From a virus: 23,804 nt of DNA. This document shows positions 1 to 7,500 of the stretch, piece by piece (positions within the stretch are counted from its first letter, which is position 1; every line of letters begins with the position of its first letter). The stretch covers positions 1 through 23,804 of the IMG/VR virus record IMGVR_UViG_3300034198_005756; one strand, written 5' to 3'. A program made the position numbers and the translations under genes. The notes below the pieces were generated by a model, which saw nothing but the letters and a program-made list of their open reading frames with translations, did not search any database and was not told where the DNA came from.

Positions 1-27
1 AAAAAACCCACCGAAGTGGGTTTTTTT
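1..27 (-). terminator. Bidirectional intrinsic terminator with UUCG loop
   Basis: A CCCAC/GTGGG stem is flanked by A and T runs on both sides. Read on the minus strand the loop is C(TTCG)G, the very stable tetraloop, followed by six Ts. It lies about 15 nt after the stop codon of the AAA ATPase gene and would end that transcript. The T run on the plus strand means it could also stop convergent transcription. Confidence 0.9.
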
Positions 28-41
28 GACACTTGAATAAA

Positions 42-1082
42 TTAGCGTTTAACTTTGAAACAAGTATTTTCGGTAAGAACACGCCAGTTATTAGGGCTAA
101 TACGAACCAGATCAGCAATTTTGAGAGCCATACGCATTGACACTTCGCTTAATTTCGTGCGATTGTCCCACATATAATCAAGAATCAATTGATCTTCTTG
201 ATTTTCAAAATCGTAATCTTTAAACAAACCACCGTCATCGGCAGCATCAGCGTGTACTTGACGTACTCGTAACATAGCGTCACGTTCAGTATTGATAGTC
301 AAATCCAAATAGTGACAACGTGACTGAAGAGCATCAACGTGAGCAGCAATTTTACCACGGGCACTAGTGAAATTCAAGTTAGTGATAAAAATCACAGAGC
401 CTTTGAAGTCAAAGAAATTTGGAATACCCTCGTCACGAAGTTTACGACTATCAGTGTTCCAGAAAATGCGACGACGTTTACCGCTATCAAGTGCCGCTTT
501 CAAAATGTTAAGAGCATCTTCGTCATGAAAAATATCACAATCGTCAAATACTAACACATTCTTGGCATCGCTGTACTTGTACAGAGTAGAATACAAACCA
601 AGCGCCGACATAGCACCCTTGACAATCTCGTAACGAATTTTCTTGCCAGCAAGACGATCAAACGTACTGTATTTTTCCAATTGATATTCCACGCCGTGTG
701 ACTTGCCAACTCCGGGAGGGCCCGATACAATCAAAGCGCGAATGTCGCTATTGATACACGCTTTTGACATTTCATCAAGAATGGCAAAACGAGTACGAAT
801 ACGAGCCATTGCTTCCTCATCGGTTTCTAGTGGAACTTCTGGCTTAGCCACTTCTGGCTGTGTAACAAAATGTGAAACTTGTGACTGGCGACCAGTCTGT
901 AACACTTCAAAATCCATCGTGTCGATGTATACTTGTTTTGCCTTAGTCGGAAGTTGACCGTCATTTTTAACTTGAAGCCGACCATCTTTGCTCGACTCAA
1001 TCGGACGAGCAAGAGTAAAGACCATATTTTCGAGCGAAACATCTTTATAATAACCGCTAGAAACACGAATTAAAGTAGCCAT
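42..1082 (-). CDS. AAA-type ATPase
   Basis: A 346-residue P-loop ATPase. Walker A is GPPGVGKS (residues 121-128) and Walker B is VLVFDDCD (176-183). A sensor-1-like strand (VIFITN) follows, then an Arg-containing stretch (LQSRCHYLDL) where AAA proteins place sensor and arginine-finger residues. The first 100 residues match nothing I recognise and may be an adaptor region. Such ATPases remodel protein or DNA complexes, but the substrate cannot be told from the sequence. A clamp-loader-like or helicase-loader-like role is possible and unproven. The ATG follows AAAAGGGA, a usable ribosome binding site, about 27 nt after the predicted start of a consensus sigma70 promoter. The gene is the last of its unit and is followed by a strong terminator. 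Confidence 0.85.
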   Translation of the reverse strand: MATLIRVSSGYYKDVSLENMVFTLARPIESSKDGRLQVKNDGQLPTKAKQVYIDTMDFEVLQTGRQSQVSHFVTQPEVAKPEVPLETDEEAMARIRTRFAILDEMSKACINSDIRALIVSGPPGVGKSHGVEYQLEKYSTFDRLAGKKIRYEIVKGAMSALGLYSTLYKYSDAKNVLVFDDCDIFHDEDALNILKAALDSGKRRRIFWNTDSRKLRDEGIPNFFDFKGSVIFITNLNFTSARGKIAAHVDALQSRCHYLDLTINTERDAMLRVRQVHADAADDGGLFKDYDFENQEDQLILDYMWDNRTKLSEVSMRMALKIADLVRISPNNWRVLTENTCFKVKR

Positions 1083-1115
1083 GTATATCCCTTTTCTTAT
1101 TGATTCAATATAACT

Positions 1116-1144
1116 ATTATAGCACTAGTGCTATTTATTGTCAA
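1116..1144 (-). promoter_or_regulatory. Consensus sigma70 promoter for the AAA ATPase gene
   Basis: On the minus strand TTGACA (1139-1144), a 17-bp spacer and TATAAT (1116-1121) give perfect -35 and -10 boxes. The expected start near 1109 leaves a leader of about 27 nt. The spacer holds a 12-bp palindrome (1121-1132) and a late-promoter-like AATAAATA (1132-1139). A host-polymerase, probably early, promoter is the simplest reading. Confidence 0.85.
1121..1132. promoter_or_regulatory. 12-bp palindrome in the promoter spacer, possible operator
   Basis: AGCACTAGTGCT is a perfect palindrome between the -35 and -10 boxes and touches the -10 box, a classic repressor position. The same 12-mer recurs at 17435-17446, and the 10-bp core GCACTAGTGC recurs at 21238-21247, both inside genes. 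No regulator is identified in the window. Confidence 0.45.
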
Positions 1145-1146
1145 AT

Positions 1147-1794
1147 TTACTGGATTTTAGTGTAGTTTAATTGAGACACAAATCCATCACGATGAGCCTT
1201 GACTTTCCCAGTCAAGTTGACAGTATCGCCCAATTCAAAAGTCGGGGATTTAGAATAAGCGAACGACATTGCTAAATTATCTTTAGTAATTCCGCTGATA
1301 AAATAACAGCCATAATTCTGAGAATAGAAACACTTAACGATTTCTACGCTAAGAGTAACTTTAGAGCCAACATCGCCTACATACTTACGTTCACAATCTG
1401 AAAGACGTTCGTCAACAGAACGGCGAACTTGGGCACGAGCAAATGCGCTTGGCAGACAAGAAACAAAGGCAGTTTTATTTTCTGCCATTTCATCGGCTGA
1501 TGCCAACGCTAATGATTGAGCATCAAATTCATTGAGAACATCGCCCTTTAAAACTTTGAATACTAAACCCTTGAAATGAGTACGTACTAAATTACCTTTA
1601 GTATGATCATCTTCGGTGATTTCAAATTCGCCATTCAGAATTTGGCTGACTAACAATTTGTTAGTAATTTTAGCTGGATTGAAATCTGTGACTTTGATGT
1701 ATTCTCCGCCGTTAATGCGATCGGCAGTAGCAGCAGCAGCAAATACTAAATCAGTAGAATACATTTTTACTGCTTTTTTAGTGTAACGAGCCAT
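1147..1794 (-). CDS. Putative OB-fold protein, function unknown
   Basis: I place the start at the ATG at 1794 (MARYTKKAVKMYS, 215 residues). The open frame continues upstream, but that part overlaps the -35 and -10 boxes of the gene's own promoter and cannot be translated. A purine-rich GAAAGAGAGAAAAG precedes the ATG. The last 75 residues (from about GSKVTLSVEIV to the end) alternate predicted beta strands and end in GDTVNLTGKVKAHRDG, a pattern like an OB-fold nucleic-acid-binding domain. The N-terminal part, with an Ala-rich helix, is not recognised. Its own sigma70 promoter and a position before the AAA ATPase suggest an early DNA-metabolism role. The fold call is by eye and tentative. Confidence 0.7.
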   Translation of the reverse strand: MARYTKKAVKMYSTDLVFAAAATADRINGGEYIKVTDFNPAKITNKLLVSQILNGEFEITEDDHTKGNLVRTHFKGLVFKVLKGDVLNEFDAQSLALASADEMAENKTAFVSCLPSAFARAQVRRSVDERLSDCERKYVGDVGSKVTLSVEIVKCFYSQNYGCYFISGITKDNLAMSFAYSKSPTFELGDTVNLTGKVKAHRDGFVSQLNYTKIQ

Positions 1795-1828
1795 TTTTCT
1801 TTTCTCTCTTTCTTCAGTGTATGTGTAC

Positions 1829-1857
1829 ATTTTACACGAAAATGGATTAAATGTCAA
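1829..1857 (-). promoter_or_regulatory. Sigma70 promoter for the OB-fold-like gene
   Basis: On the minus strand TTGACA (1852-1857), a 17-bp spacer and TAAAAT (1829-1834) form a near-consensus promoter. The expected start near 1822 gives a leader of about 28 nt to the ATG at 1794. The hit just after the upstream terminator makes this an independent transcription unit. Confidence 0.85.
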
Positions 1858-1883
1858 AGAATTGTGTTGTTTTTATACAACAT

Positions 1884-1911
1884 AAAAAAACGACATTTCT
1901 GTCGTTTTTTT
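1884..1911 (-). terminator. Bidirectional intrinsic terminator
   Basis: An ACGACA/TGTCGT stem with a 4-nt loop is flanked by seven A on one side and seven T on the other. It starts 2 nt after the stop codon of the 462-residue gene (minus strand) and closes the recombination block. The symmetric A and T runs allow termination in either direction. Confidence 0.9.
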
Positions 1912-1913
1912 GA

Positions 1914-3302
1914 TCAATCTCTGGTTCCTCTGTCTAGTGAAATTTCAGGGGAATTTAGTGGTTTTTTGAATATTTTGGTTATATTTGCCTTTTTAGTCTT
2001 TTCTATTTCAGCATCACTAGGAGTTGATTTATTTTTCTTTTTATCAGATTGAACAATATTTGTCATATTCCACTGATGTGGGAATGTTCCACCTTCTTTA
2101 AATGACATTCCAACTCTGGCAAGAACTTCTCCAGATTCACTTTCAAGTATCATTGTACAATTTACTATATCAGCATCATCTGGAAATTCAAATCTAATGT
2201 TGAATTCTTTCTTAAATTCTTCATAAACGTGTTTAAATGCCTCGCTTGTTCTACTACTCACAGCTATCATTTTTTCACGATCACTACCAACCAATAGATA
2301 TACGTCATCAGCTCCATCTAATCCAAGACGTTTTAGAATTCTGTTATTGATGCCTGCTTTATCAATAGCGTAGTAGTGCTTAAAAATTTTGTTAAACAAC
2401 AAATCTCTCATTTGTTGATATCCACGATTTTGAGTAATATATTGATTAGCCTTTTTTCTATAATCTGGGTCATTATGTTTCTTGGCATCATTTTTTATTT
2501 TAATCCATTTATCAGTAACAGACAGTACTGTTTCAATGTCTTCACGAAACTGAGGAGCATCTTTTAAAAATGCCTCAATTGCTTTTTTACCAGTAGCAGG
2601 ATTTTCTGTACCAGTTATAACTGTCATTAGATAAGAGGCAAAAGTAGCATTATATATATTAACGCCACTAGAACTTTTGTAAAGTTTTAAACTGGCTTTT
2701 ATTTCTTCTAGCACTTCTTCTGTATCTAACTTTCTAATAGTTATCTTAACATCTTCTTTGCCCTTTTCAGAACGTGGTGCATCTTTATCAACAATGCTAC
2801 CAGTTAAATGTATGTCAACTTCGATTAGTTTGAAATCATGATCATCACGAATTTCATCCCATATCTTTTTTGCCATAATTTCACCACCTTCTTCGGCTCT
2901 TTTCAATTCAGCAAAAACTTGCTCTGGGGTATTTGGTTTAAACTTTAATATATTGTCTACAATGTAAGAACGATAATTATCAGCAAATTGCTTTAATCCC
3001 TCGGAGACATTTGTTTTAATTTTGATTCCGTTATGTTCTAATCCATAGGCCAACTTCCAGCCGACACAATACTCATTGTAGTAGCCTATCATTGCAGTTA
3101 AATTAAAAACTTCTCGATCTTTAGTGTTCTTTTTTGCTTCATCTAAAGCAGTGGATGATGATAAATAGTCAGACAAATCGATTTCTACCTTCTGTCCAAA
3201 TTGAAGTTTGCTGAATACTTTAGAGAAATAAGAGATAAGCCGTTTAGACCCACTCTTAATATCGGACCAAAAACTTTCTTGTAATAGATCATTAATTTTC
3301 AT
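1914..3302 (-). CDS. Tagged phage protein, possible PD-(D/E)xK nuclease fold
   Basis: A 462-residue protein I do not recognise as a named family. It opens with MKINDLLQE, one of seven leaders in this window ending in (L/I)-x-E, the T4 prohead-protease cleavage consensus, so I infer packaging in the head. Residues 184-206 contain an acidic D184 before a beta-like DVKITI stretch, then E200-I-K202 and a second Lys at 206 (EEIKASLKLYKS). This spacing resembles the D...ExK core of PD-(D/E)xK nucleases but is weak evidence alone. The C-terminal 40 residues are Lys-rich and low in complexity. The start codon has no Shine-Dalgarno. An AATAAATA octamer ends 8 nt before it, overlapping the stop codon of the dam-like gene. 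Confidence 0.75.
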   Translation of the reverse strand: MKINDLLQESFWSDIKSGSKRLISYFSKVFSKLQFGQKVEIDLSDYLSSSTALDEAKKNTKDREVFNLTAMIGYYNEYCVGWKLAYGLEHNGIKIKTNVSEGLKQFADNYRSYIVDNILKFKPNTPEQVFAELKRAEEGGEIMAKKIWDEIRDDHDFKLIEVDIHLTGSIVDKDAPRSEKGKEDVKITIRKLDTEEVLEEIKASLKLYKSSSGVNIYNATFASYLMTVITGTENPATGKKAIEAFLKDAPQFREDIETVLSVTDKWIKIKNDAKKHNDPDYRKKANQYITQNRGYQQMRDLLFNKIFKHYYAIDKAGINNRILKRLGLDGADDVYLLVGSDREKMIAVSSRTSEAFKHVYEEFKKEFNIRFEFPDDADIVNCTMILESESGEVLARVGMSFKEGGTFPHQWNMTNIVQSDKKKNKSTPSDAEIEKTKKANITKIFKKPLNSPEISLDRGTRD

Positions 3303-3310
3303 AGTAATAC

Positions 3311-3318
3311 TATTTATT
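3311..3318 (-). promoter_or_regulatory. Late-promoter-like octamer AATAAATA
   Basis: One mismatch from the T4 late consensus TATAAATA. With T4 spacing (octamer at about -13 to -6) transcription would begin about 3 nt before the ATG at 3302. It overlaps the stop codon of the upstream gene. In such AT-rich DNA a single octamer is weak evidence; support comes from the same arrangement at other tagged genes. Confidence 0.45.
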
Positions 3319-4234
3319 CAAAAGTAAATAGATTTGATTCTATGATTTTTTTCCTCTTAGATACTACTGGAACTATAGGCTGAGGTTGATAGTTTAAGAT
3401 CAAAACTTCTACTCGTTCTGGTCTAACACCCTTGGCTGATTTTCCATCTTTACGTACTGCTCCCTCTACCTTAGTCAAGCCATTGTTAGAGTAAGTTATC
3501 TGCTCATGCCAGTAGAATTTATCTCTAGGCATGATATCTTCTAGTTCTTTAAAGTAGTAATAACTTAAAGCAAACTTACCTTTCATGGCACTCATTTGTG
3601 TTAGCAATTCAATATGATCCTCACGCCCAAAACTATTCTTGGTATAATAATCTTCTAAGTTAAAGTAGGGTGGATCAATGTAGAAGAATGTATCAGCGTG
3701 ATCATATTTAGTGATAACTGCTCTACAGTCCATATTTTCAGTAGTCATTACATCAAGTCTATCTAAGTAATGTTGCTGTGAGAATTTTTCTGTGTAGGTA
3801 TAAAATTTAGATTTATACTTTGGATTACTGTAGATTTTTGTTTTCTCGTGTAGTCCCAAACCCCCAGTAAAAAACTGAGTTTGTAAAAACATATACTTGG
3901 CTGCCAAATCGTAATCTGGCGTAACAAAGTTGGTGTTATATACTTGAAATATTTGATCACGAAATTGTTCAAATACTGCAGCATTACCTACGCTTGGATA
4001 TAAATTCTTTAGTGCTATTTCAAACTTCTTTGGGTCTGTACTAGCACAAGTAAACACATTGTATAAATGACGATTAAAGTCATTATACACATTGATTTGT
4101 GCTGGAGTCTTTTTGCTCATCCAATACATCCAAAATGCTCCACCAAATACCTCAACATAAGTCTTGAAGTTAGTTGGAAATAATGGATCAATCCATTTAC
4201 TATGTTGTTTTTTGCCGCCGATATATGGAAACAT
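3314..4234 (-). CDS. dam: DNA adenine methyltransferase, Dam/D12 class
   Basis: A 306-residue N6-adenine methyltransferase that transfers a methyl group from S-adenosylmethionine to adenine in DNA. Motifs are in the order of the D12 (Dam, T4 Dam) class: FPYIGGK at residues 2-8, EVFGGAF, a NVYNDFN stretch and the catalytic DPPY in FFYIDPPYF near residue 186. I prefer the ATG at 4234 because AGGA lies about 7 nt upstream and FPYIGGK then follows directly, as in family members; a TTG six codons upstream is possible. The ATG is 7 nt after the stop of the preceding gene. Likely roles are protection of phage DNA from host restriction or marking of DNA. The target, GATC or other, cannot be read from the protein. 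Confidence 0.9.
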   Translation of the reverse strand: MFPYIGGKKQHSKWIDPLFPTNFKTYVEVFGGAFWMYWMSKKTPAQINVYNDFNRHLYNVFTCASTDPKKFEIALKNLYPSVGNAAVFEQFRDQIFQVYNTNFVTPDYDLAAKYMFLQTQFFTGGLGLHEKTKIYSNPKYKSKFYTYTEKFSQQHYLDRLDVMTTENMDCRAVITKYDHADTFFYIDPPYFNLEDYYTKNSFGREDHIELLTQMSAMKGKFALSYYYFKELEDIMPRDKFYWHEQITYSNNGLTKVEGAVRKDGKSAKGVRPERVEVLILNYQPQPIVPVVSKRKKIIESNLFTFE

Positions 4235-4241
4235 TGTTATC

Positions 4242-4697
4242 CTAAATTTCAAAGTCTTCCATGCCAGCAGTTTTTAGTTTGACTAAATGACCTAGCATGT
4301 AATTTTTAGATTCTAATCCTTTCATTACTGAAAGGTACTTATTTCTGAGTAGTGCTATCTCATTACAAAGAGTTTCCATGTCAATAACATCCTGCTCACC
4401 ATCAACATAGCGTTCTGCATCTCTGCTAGTTAAGGCTCTGTTATAGTTCTCAAGATATTTTTGAAATGTTTGACTACGAAGTTTCTTGAGTTGAATGTTC
4501 ATAAAATTCAACACAGATTCAATTTCTTGTAATTGAGAAAACACTCGTTCAGTTATTCCAGGAAGTTCAGAAATACTTTTCTGAATCAGTCCTTTTATAT
4601 GTGTAGCGTATTTTGCCTGATTTAATTCTGACTCATAGTGAGCGATAAAATCAGGCAAATTTGCTAAGTTTTGTGTTACTTTATGATACCAGTTCAT
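4242..4697 (-). CDS. Helical protein next to UvsX, candidate recombination mediator
   Basis: A 151-residue protein, almost wholly predicted helical and charged, with one Cys. The conserved-looking part is C-terminal (RDAERYVDGEQDVID, then a Leu-rich helix and LKTAGMEDFEI). I do not recognise it firmly. T4 encodes a small helical recombination mediator, UvsY, that loads UvsX on gp32-coated DNA. Size, helicity and position two genes after uvsX in a block that begins with gp32 make a UvsY-like role plausible, but this is inference from context. It follows the acidic 93-residue gene by 3 nt and precedes the dam-like gene by 7 nt, so it is in the same operon. Confidence 0.75.
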   Translation of the reverse strand: MNWYHKVTQNLANLPDFIAHYESELNQAKYATHIKGLIQKSISELPGITERVFSQLQEIESVLNFMNIQLKKLRSQTFQKYLENYNRALTSRDAERYVDGEQDVIDMETLCNEIALLRNKYLSVMKGLESKNYMLGHLVKLKTAGMEDFEI

Positions 4698-4700
4698 TGA

Positions 4701-4982
4701 TTACCAATTTTCATCTTCTTCATCATCATCGTCATCATCAGTGTAATCTAACTCACTGTCTAGTTCGTCTTCATCGTCCCATTCTCCTTCATCTGAATCG
4801 ATGTAGAATTTTAATGCGTCGATGATTATACCTTCTCCACGAAAAGCTTCACGAATTTCACTGGCACTAACATCATTATCAACTAGCATAGTAATGATAT
4901 TCTCAGCTACAATAGAACGATCACTACTAATGATACTATCTTTAACTACAGACCACATTTCGGCCACTAACATTAAACTCAT
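4701..4982 (-). CDS. Small acidic protein co-transcribed with uvsX
   Basis: 93 residues. The N-terminal 60 are a helical, hydrophobic-patterned region (AEMWSVVKDSI, then ENIITMLVDN and SASEIREAF). The last 30 are extremely acidic, with runs of Asp and Glu ending in ENW. The ATG overlaps the uvsX stop as ATGA, so translation is probably coupled. Acidic tails on partners of ssDNA-binding and recombinase proteins often mimic DNA or mediate docking; such a role for this protein is my guess. No named family recognised. Confidence 0.75.
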   Translation of the reverse strand: MSLMLVAEMWSVVKDSIISSDRSIVAENIITMLVDNDVSASEIREAFRGEGIIIDALKFYIDSDEGEWDDEDELDSELDYTDDDDDDEEDENW

Positions 4983-6046
4983 TCTTCTATCTCCTCTTCG
5001 TCAGTAATAGTTGGTAATACACTTTTAGTTTTTTCATTGAATTCTGACATTACTAGATCAAAAATACCATTGGCATTCTTTGCCCATTCTTTACGAAAAT
5101 ATTTATGAACTTCTCCATTAAGATCAGTGTAACAATAGCGATTGCCCTCTTTCTTAATCATATTACGTTTTTCAAGTAGATCAAAGAATCCACTATATGG
5201 GTTCATTCCAGTTTCGTATGGAATCTGAATTTCGATATCTTCAAATGGCTTAGCGTAACGAGTCTTCATGATCTTACATCCAGCACGAATGCCAAGAACA
5301 TCAGTTACTTTGTTACCTTCATCATCAAGTTTCAGCTTGAGTTTCTTCATGGCAACTACGATTGATGATGCATAAACAAAACCACTACCACCTGAAATCT
5401 TTGGATCAGGAGAGTACGGGTCTTGTGATTCATATGAGTGATTTGTTGCTATTAATCCAACATTGTTGCTGCCAAACATATTCACACAGTTAGTAACAAG
5501 TGTCTTTAATTGACGAGGCTTGTGACCAAAGTCACCTTTATTATCACCTTTATCAAACTGTTCAACTTGAATATCGGTCATTAGCATACCAAGTGAATCA
5601 ACAACAAACAAGACTTTTGGTCTGTCTTCCATTGGCAATGTTTTGTAGTCTTTCATAAACGTTGAAATAGTCTTACTAACATCATTAATCATGGCCATGT
5701 TTAATTTCAACAACTTATCTTCAGATGTATCAACTCCAAGATCCTTAAGCCAGCTTTCATCTAGTGCGTTTTCTGTATCAATTAAGATAACAAAAATACC
5801 CTGTTCTTGTGCATTTCTGATCACGTTACCTGAACAGATATAAGATTTACCAGCACCACTTTCGCCAGCAAATACAGTTACTTTCCCAAGAGGTATACCC
5901 TTGTTAAAATCACCAGAGATAAGATAATTTAGTGCATAATTACCAGTTGAAATCCAATCAGTAGGATCAGAAAATCCAATTGACATGCCTTCAATACTCT
6001 TAGTAATATCTTTTCTAAATTTACTCAGATCAAACGGCTTCTTCAT
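4979..6046 (-). CDS. uvsX: UvsX/RecA-type recombinase
   Basis: A 355-residue recombinase of the RecA superfamily, which forms ATP-dependent filaments on ssDNA and catalyses strand exchange in phage recombination-dependent replication and repair. Walker A is GESGAGKS (61-68). Walker B is VLFVVDSLG near residue 150. An L2-like region with NHSYESQDPYSPDPKISGG follows, ending in a Gly-rich turn before SSIVVAMKK. The C-terminus is acidic (TITDEEEIEE), as in UvsX and RecA, where it tempers DNA binding. The ATG at 6046 is preceded by AAAGGAT and starts 3 nt after the stop of the 76-residue gene. It shares a unit with a gp32-like gene and a candidate mediator, the standard T4 recombination set. Confidence 0.93.
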   Translation of the reverse strand: MKKPFDLSKFRKDITKSIEGMSIGFSDPTDWISTGNYALNYLISGDFNKGIPLGKVTVFAGESGAGKSYICSGNVIRNAQEQGIFVILIDTENALDESWLKDLGVDTSEDKLLKLNMAMINDVSKTISTFMKDYKTLPMEDRPKVLFVVDSLGMLMTDIQVEQFDKGDNKGDFGHKPRQLKTLVTNCVNMFGSNNVGLIATNHSYESQDPYSPDPKISGGSGFVYASSIVVAMKKLKLKLDDEGNKVTDVLGIRAGCKIMKTRYAKPFEDIEIQIPYETGMNPYSGFFDLLEKRNMIKKEGNRYCYTDLNGEVHKYFRKEWAKNANGIFDLVMSEFNEKTKSVLPTITDEEEIEE

Positions 6047-6049
6047 TTA

Positions 6050-6280
6050 TTATCCTTTATATACGTTATTATATATAGAAAACGAGTGTATGTCAAGTAG
6101 GTCTGGGCATTCCTTTGCTATATTATCTAACTCATAATCATTAGGATAATGTCTCAGTGCTCCGCGTGCTCGTTCTCTTATGATTGCTGGTACACGAGGT
6201 GTTTTTCCAGGATCACATAGTTCTTCTAGTAATTTCTTACCTTGTTTTATGGCGCGATAACGCTCATCGGGTAGTGTCAT
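6050..6280 (-). CDS. BPSL0761-like small protein
   Basis: 76 residues, starting MTLPDERYRAIKQGKKLL with a central TPRVP and RARGALRHYPND. This pattern (PDER near the start, a helix, PRVP, then R-x-A-x-x-L-R-H-Y-P) is what I recall for the bacterial BPSL0761 family of short uncharacterised proteins, common in Burkholderiales and relatives. The family name is from memory and should be checked. It sits between the gp32-like and uvsX genes with a perfect 12-bp hairpin before it and only 3 nt before uvsX. It therefore looks like a captured host-type gene placed in the recombination operon. The molecular role is unknown; the Arg/Lys-rich helix would suit nucleic-acid or protein contact. Confidence 0.8.
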   Translation of the reverse strand: MTLPDERYRAIKQGKKLLEELCDPGKTPRVPAIIRERARGALRHYPNDYELDNIAKECPDLLDIHSFSIYNNVYKG

Positions 6281-6299
6281 GTTTATTCTCCAGATATAA

Positions 6300-6327
6300 G
6301 AATATATCCGATTTCTCGGATATATTC
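6300..6327 (-). terminator. Perfect 12-bp hairpin between gp32-like and downstream genes
   Basis: GAATATATCCGA and its exact reverse complement flank a 4-nt loop. It lies between the stop of the gp32-like gene (6340) and the start of the 76-residue gene (6280), ending about 19 nt before that ATG. There is no clean T run on the minus strand, so it may be a weak terminator, a 3'-end stabiliser that raises gp32 mRNA over the downstream genes, or a processing site. I favour attenuation or stabilisation over full termination because uvsX has no promoter of its own that I can see. Confidence 0.6.
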
Positions 6328-6339
6328 TAGACCTAATAG

Positions 6340-7383
6340 TTAGGCTGTTTTGTTCTGTCTACTACGAATCAGTGCTAAAATGTCATTAGCATTTGATTTA
6401 GCGGCAGGAGTCTTGACTTTTTCTGATACTTCTGGAGTATCTTCTGTCCAAGGTGGAATTGATGTTGGTTGACCTGACTGAGCTGGCTGAGCGACTGCTG
6501 ACTGAGCAGCTGGCTTAGTAGTCTCAAATGATTCATCATCATCTTCTGACTTAGCTGCAGTTCCAGTATCCAAGCCCCAAGGCTTGTAGTATGCTCCCCA
6601 ACGTTCTACGTCATATGGACGACCATCAACTGATGCTTCAAACATCTCTTTGATAATTCGTTGTTCTGATTCACTTGGCTTCTTAGGCAAGAAGTCTTTA
6701 AGATTCAGTAAACCATACTGTTCGATTGCTTGATGTTCTGCTTGAGTCAAAGCAGTTTCTTTACGAGCGAAACTTGAGGTTGAATAGTCAGCCCATTCTC
6801 CTTTAGTACCTTTGACGATTTTGAAATCAAGACCACGTTGATAGTCAGTTGGCAATTCTTCAATTTCTGGATCCATCATTGATGCTTTAATAACGGTGAA
6901 TAATTGTGGAGTGACTACGAAACGACGAATTGGATTTTCTGGAGGAGTATCTTCTGTTTTTGGATCTCCAGTATTAAGCAAAGTATTAGTCTTTACAAAA
7001 CCTTGAAATAAGTATGTACGCTTTTTCCAATACTTGTTAGCCATTTCTTTTAGACTGTCATCTTTGTACCAAGTTCTTACTTCGGCTAATACTGGGCAAT
7101 TTTCACCGTATGTTTCCATACATGGAACTTTTACGATACGAACTTTATCATCAGTTGAATCACTCTTGACTCCAGTGAATGGAAGATTGATAACTGCTTT
7201 TTCTACCCAGAAAAAAGAATTGGTTGTATCTGAGTCGGGAAGAAACCGAATAACAGTTTGTTCACCTGGTTTGATATTCCAGAATGGATATAATGCTTGA
7301 TCACCTGGGGTTTTTGCTGATGGAGTAGATTGTCCACGATTTTCTTGTGCCTGCAATTTTGCACGAATGTCTGCTAAACTCAT
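6340..7383 (-). CDS. gp32-type single-stranded DNA-binding protein
   Basis: A 347-residue protein matching T4-like gp32 homologues of large environmental phages. It coats ssDNA during replication and recombination and works with UvsX. A short basic start (MSLADIRAKLQAQ) resembles the cooperativity segment. The core runs from about residue 30 (ALYPFWNIKPGE, then VIRFLP) through FFW, LPFTGVK and VPCMETYGENCP (C88, C96) to KYWKKRTYLFQGFV and GEWADYSTSSFARKE. Only two Cys are present and no complete T4-type zinc set is visible, so I do not claim zinc binding. Residues about 275-325 are a low-complexity Ala/Pro/Glu linker and the end is a short helix (NANDILALIRSRQ), a probable partner-docking tip. 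The ATG is preceded by AAAGGAAA and a repeat-bearing leader. Confidence 0.88.
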   Translation of the reverse strand: MSLADIRAKLQAQENRGQSTPSAKTPGDQALYPFWNIKPGEQTVIRFLPDSDTTNSFFWVEKAVINLPFTGVKSDSTDDKVRIVKVPCMETYGENCPVLAEVRTWYKDDSLKEMANKYWKKRTYLFQGFVKTNTLLNTGDPKTEDTPPENPIRRFVVTPQLFTVIKASMMDPEIEELPTDYQRGLDFKIVKGTKGEWADYSTSSFARKETALTQAEHQAIEQYGLLNLKDFLPKKPSESEQRIIKEMFEASVDGRPYDVERWGAYYKPWGLDTGTAAKSEDDDESFETTKPAAQSAVAQPAQSGQPTSIPPWTEDTPEVSEKVKTPAAKSNANDILALIRSRQNKTA

Positions 7384-7395
7384 TTTGTATTTCCT

Positions 7396-7435
7396 TTATG
7401 TTTAAGTGTTGTATTAATTATGTATAAGTGTTGTA
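7396..7435. repeat. Direct repeat in the gp32-like mRNA leader
   Basis: Two 18-nt copies (7396-7413 and 7418-7435) differ at one base and start 22 bp apart, two helical turns. In the minus-strand mRNA they read TACAACACTTA followed by (T/A)ACATAA and lie between the predicted transcription start (near 7461) and the ribosome binding site. T4 gp32 represses its own translation by binding an unstructured, repeated leader sequence, so these may be the autoregulatory site. Confidence 0.6.
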
Positions 7436-7467
7436 ATCAGAGGAATTCTGATGATGACTTAGATTAC

Positions 7468-7497
7468 ATTATATACGATCAATGATCTCTTTGTCAA
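7468..7497 (-). promoter_or_regulatory. Consensus sigma70 promoter for the recombination block
   Basis: On the minus strand TTGACA (7492-7497), an 18-bp spacer and TATAAT (7468-7473). The expected start near 7461 gives a leader of about 78 nt. It would drive the gp32-like gene and, by read-through of the 6300-6327 hairpin, the genes as far as the terminator at 1884. Confidence 0.85.
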
Positions 7498-7500
7498 TAG

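Noticed and set aside
827-1066. 79-residue minus-strand frame within the AAA ATPase gene
   Set aside because: Different frame inside a well-supported gene, with no start signal of its own.
1795-1857. Upstream extension of the OB-fold-like gene to a TTG at 1857
   Set aside because: The extension is made of the gene's own -35 and -10 boxes and leader.
7095-7130. Zinc site in the gp32-like protein
   Set aside because: Only two Cys (88 and 96) are present in the whole protein and no complete His/Cys set like that of T4 gp32 is visible.
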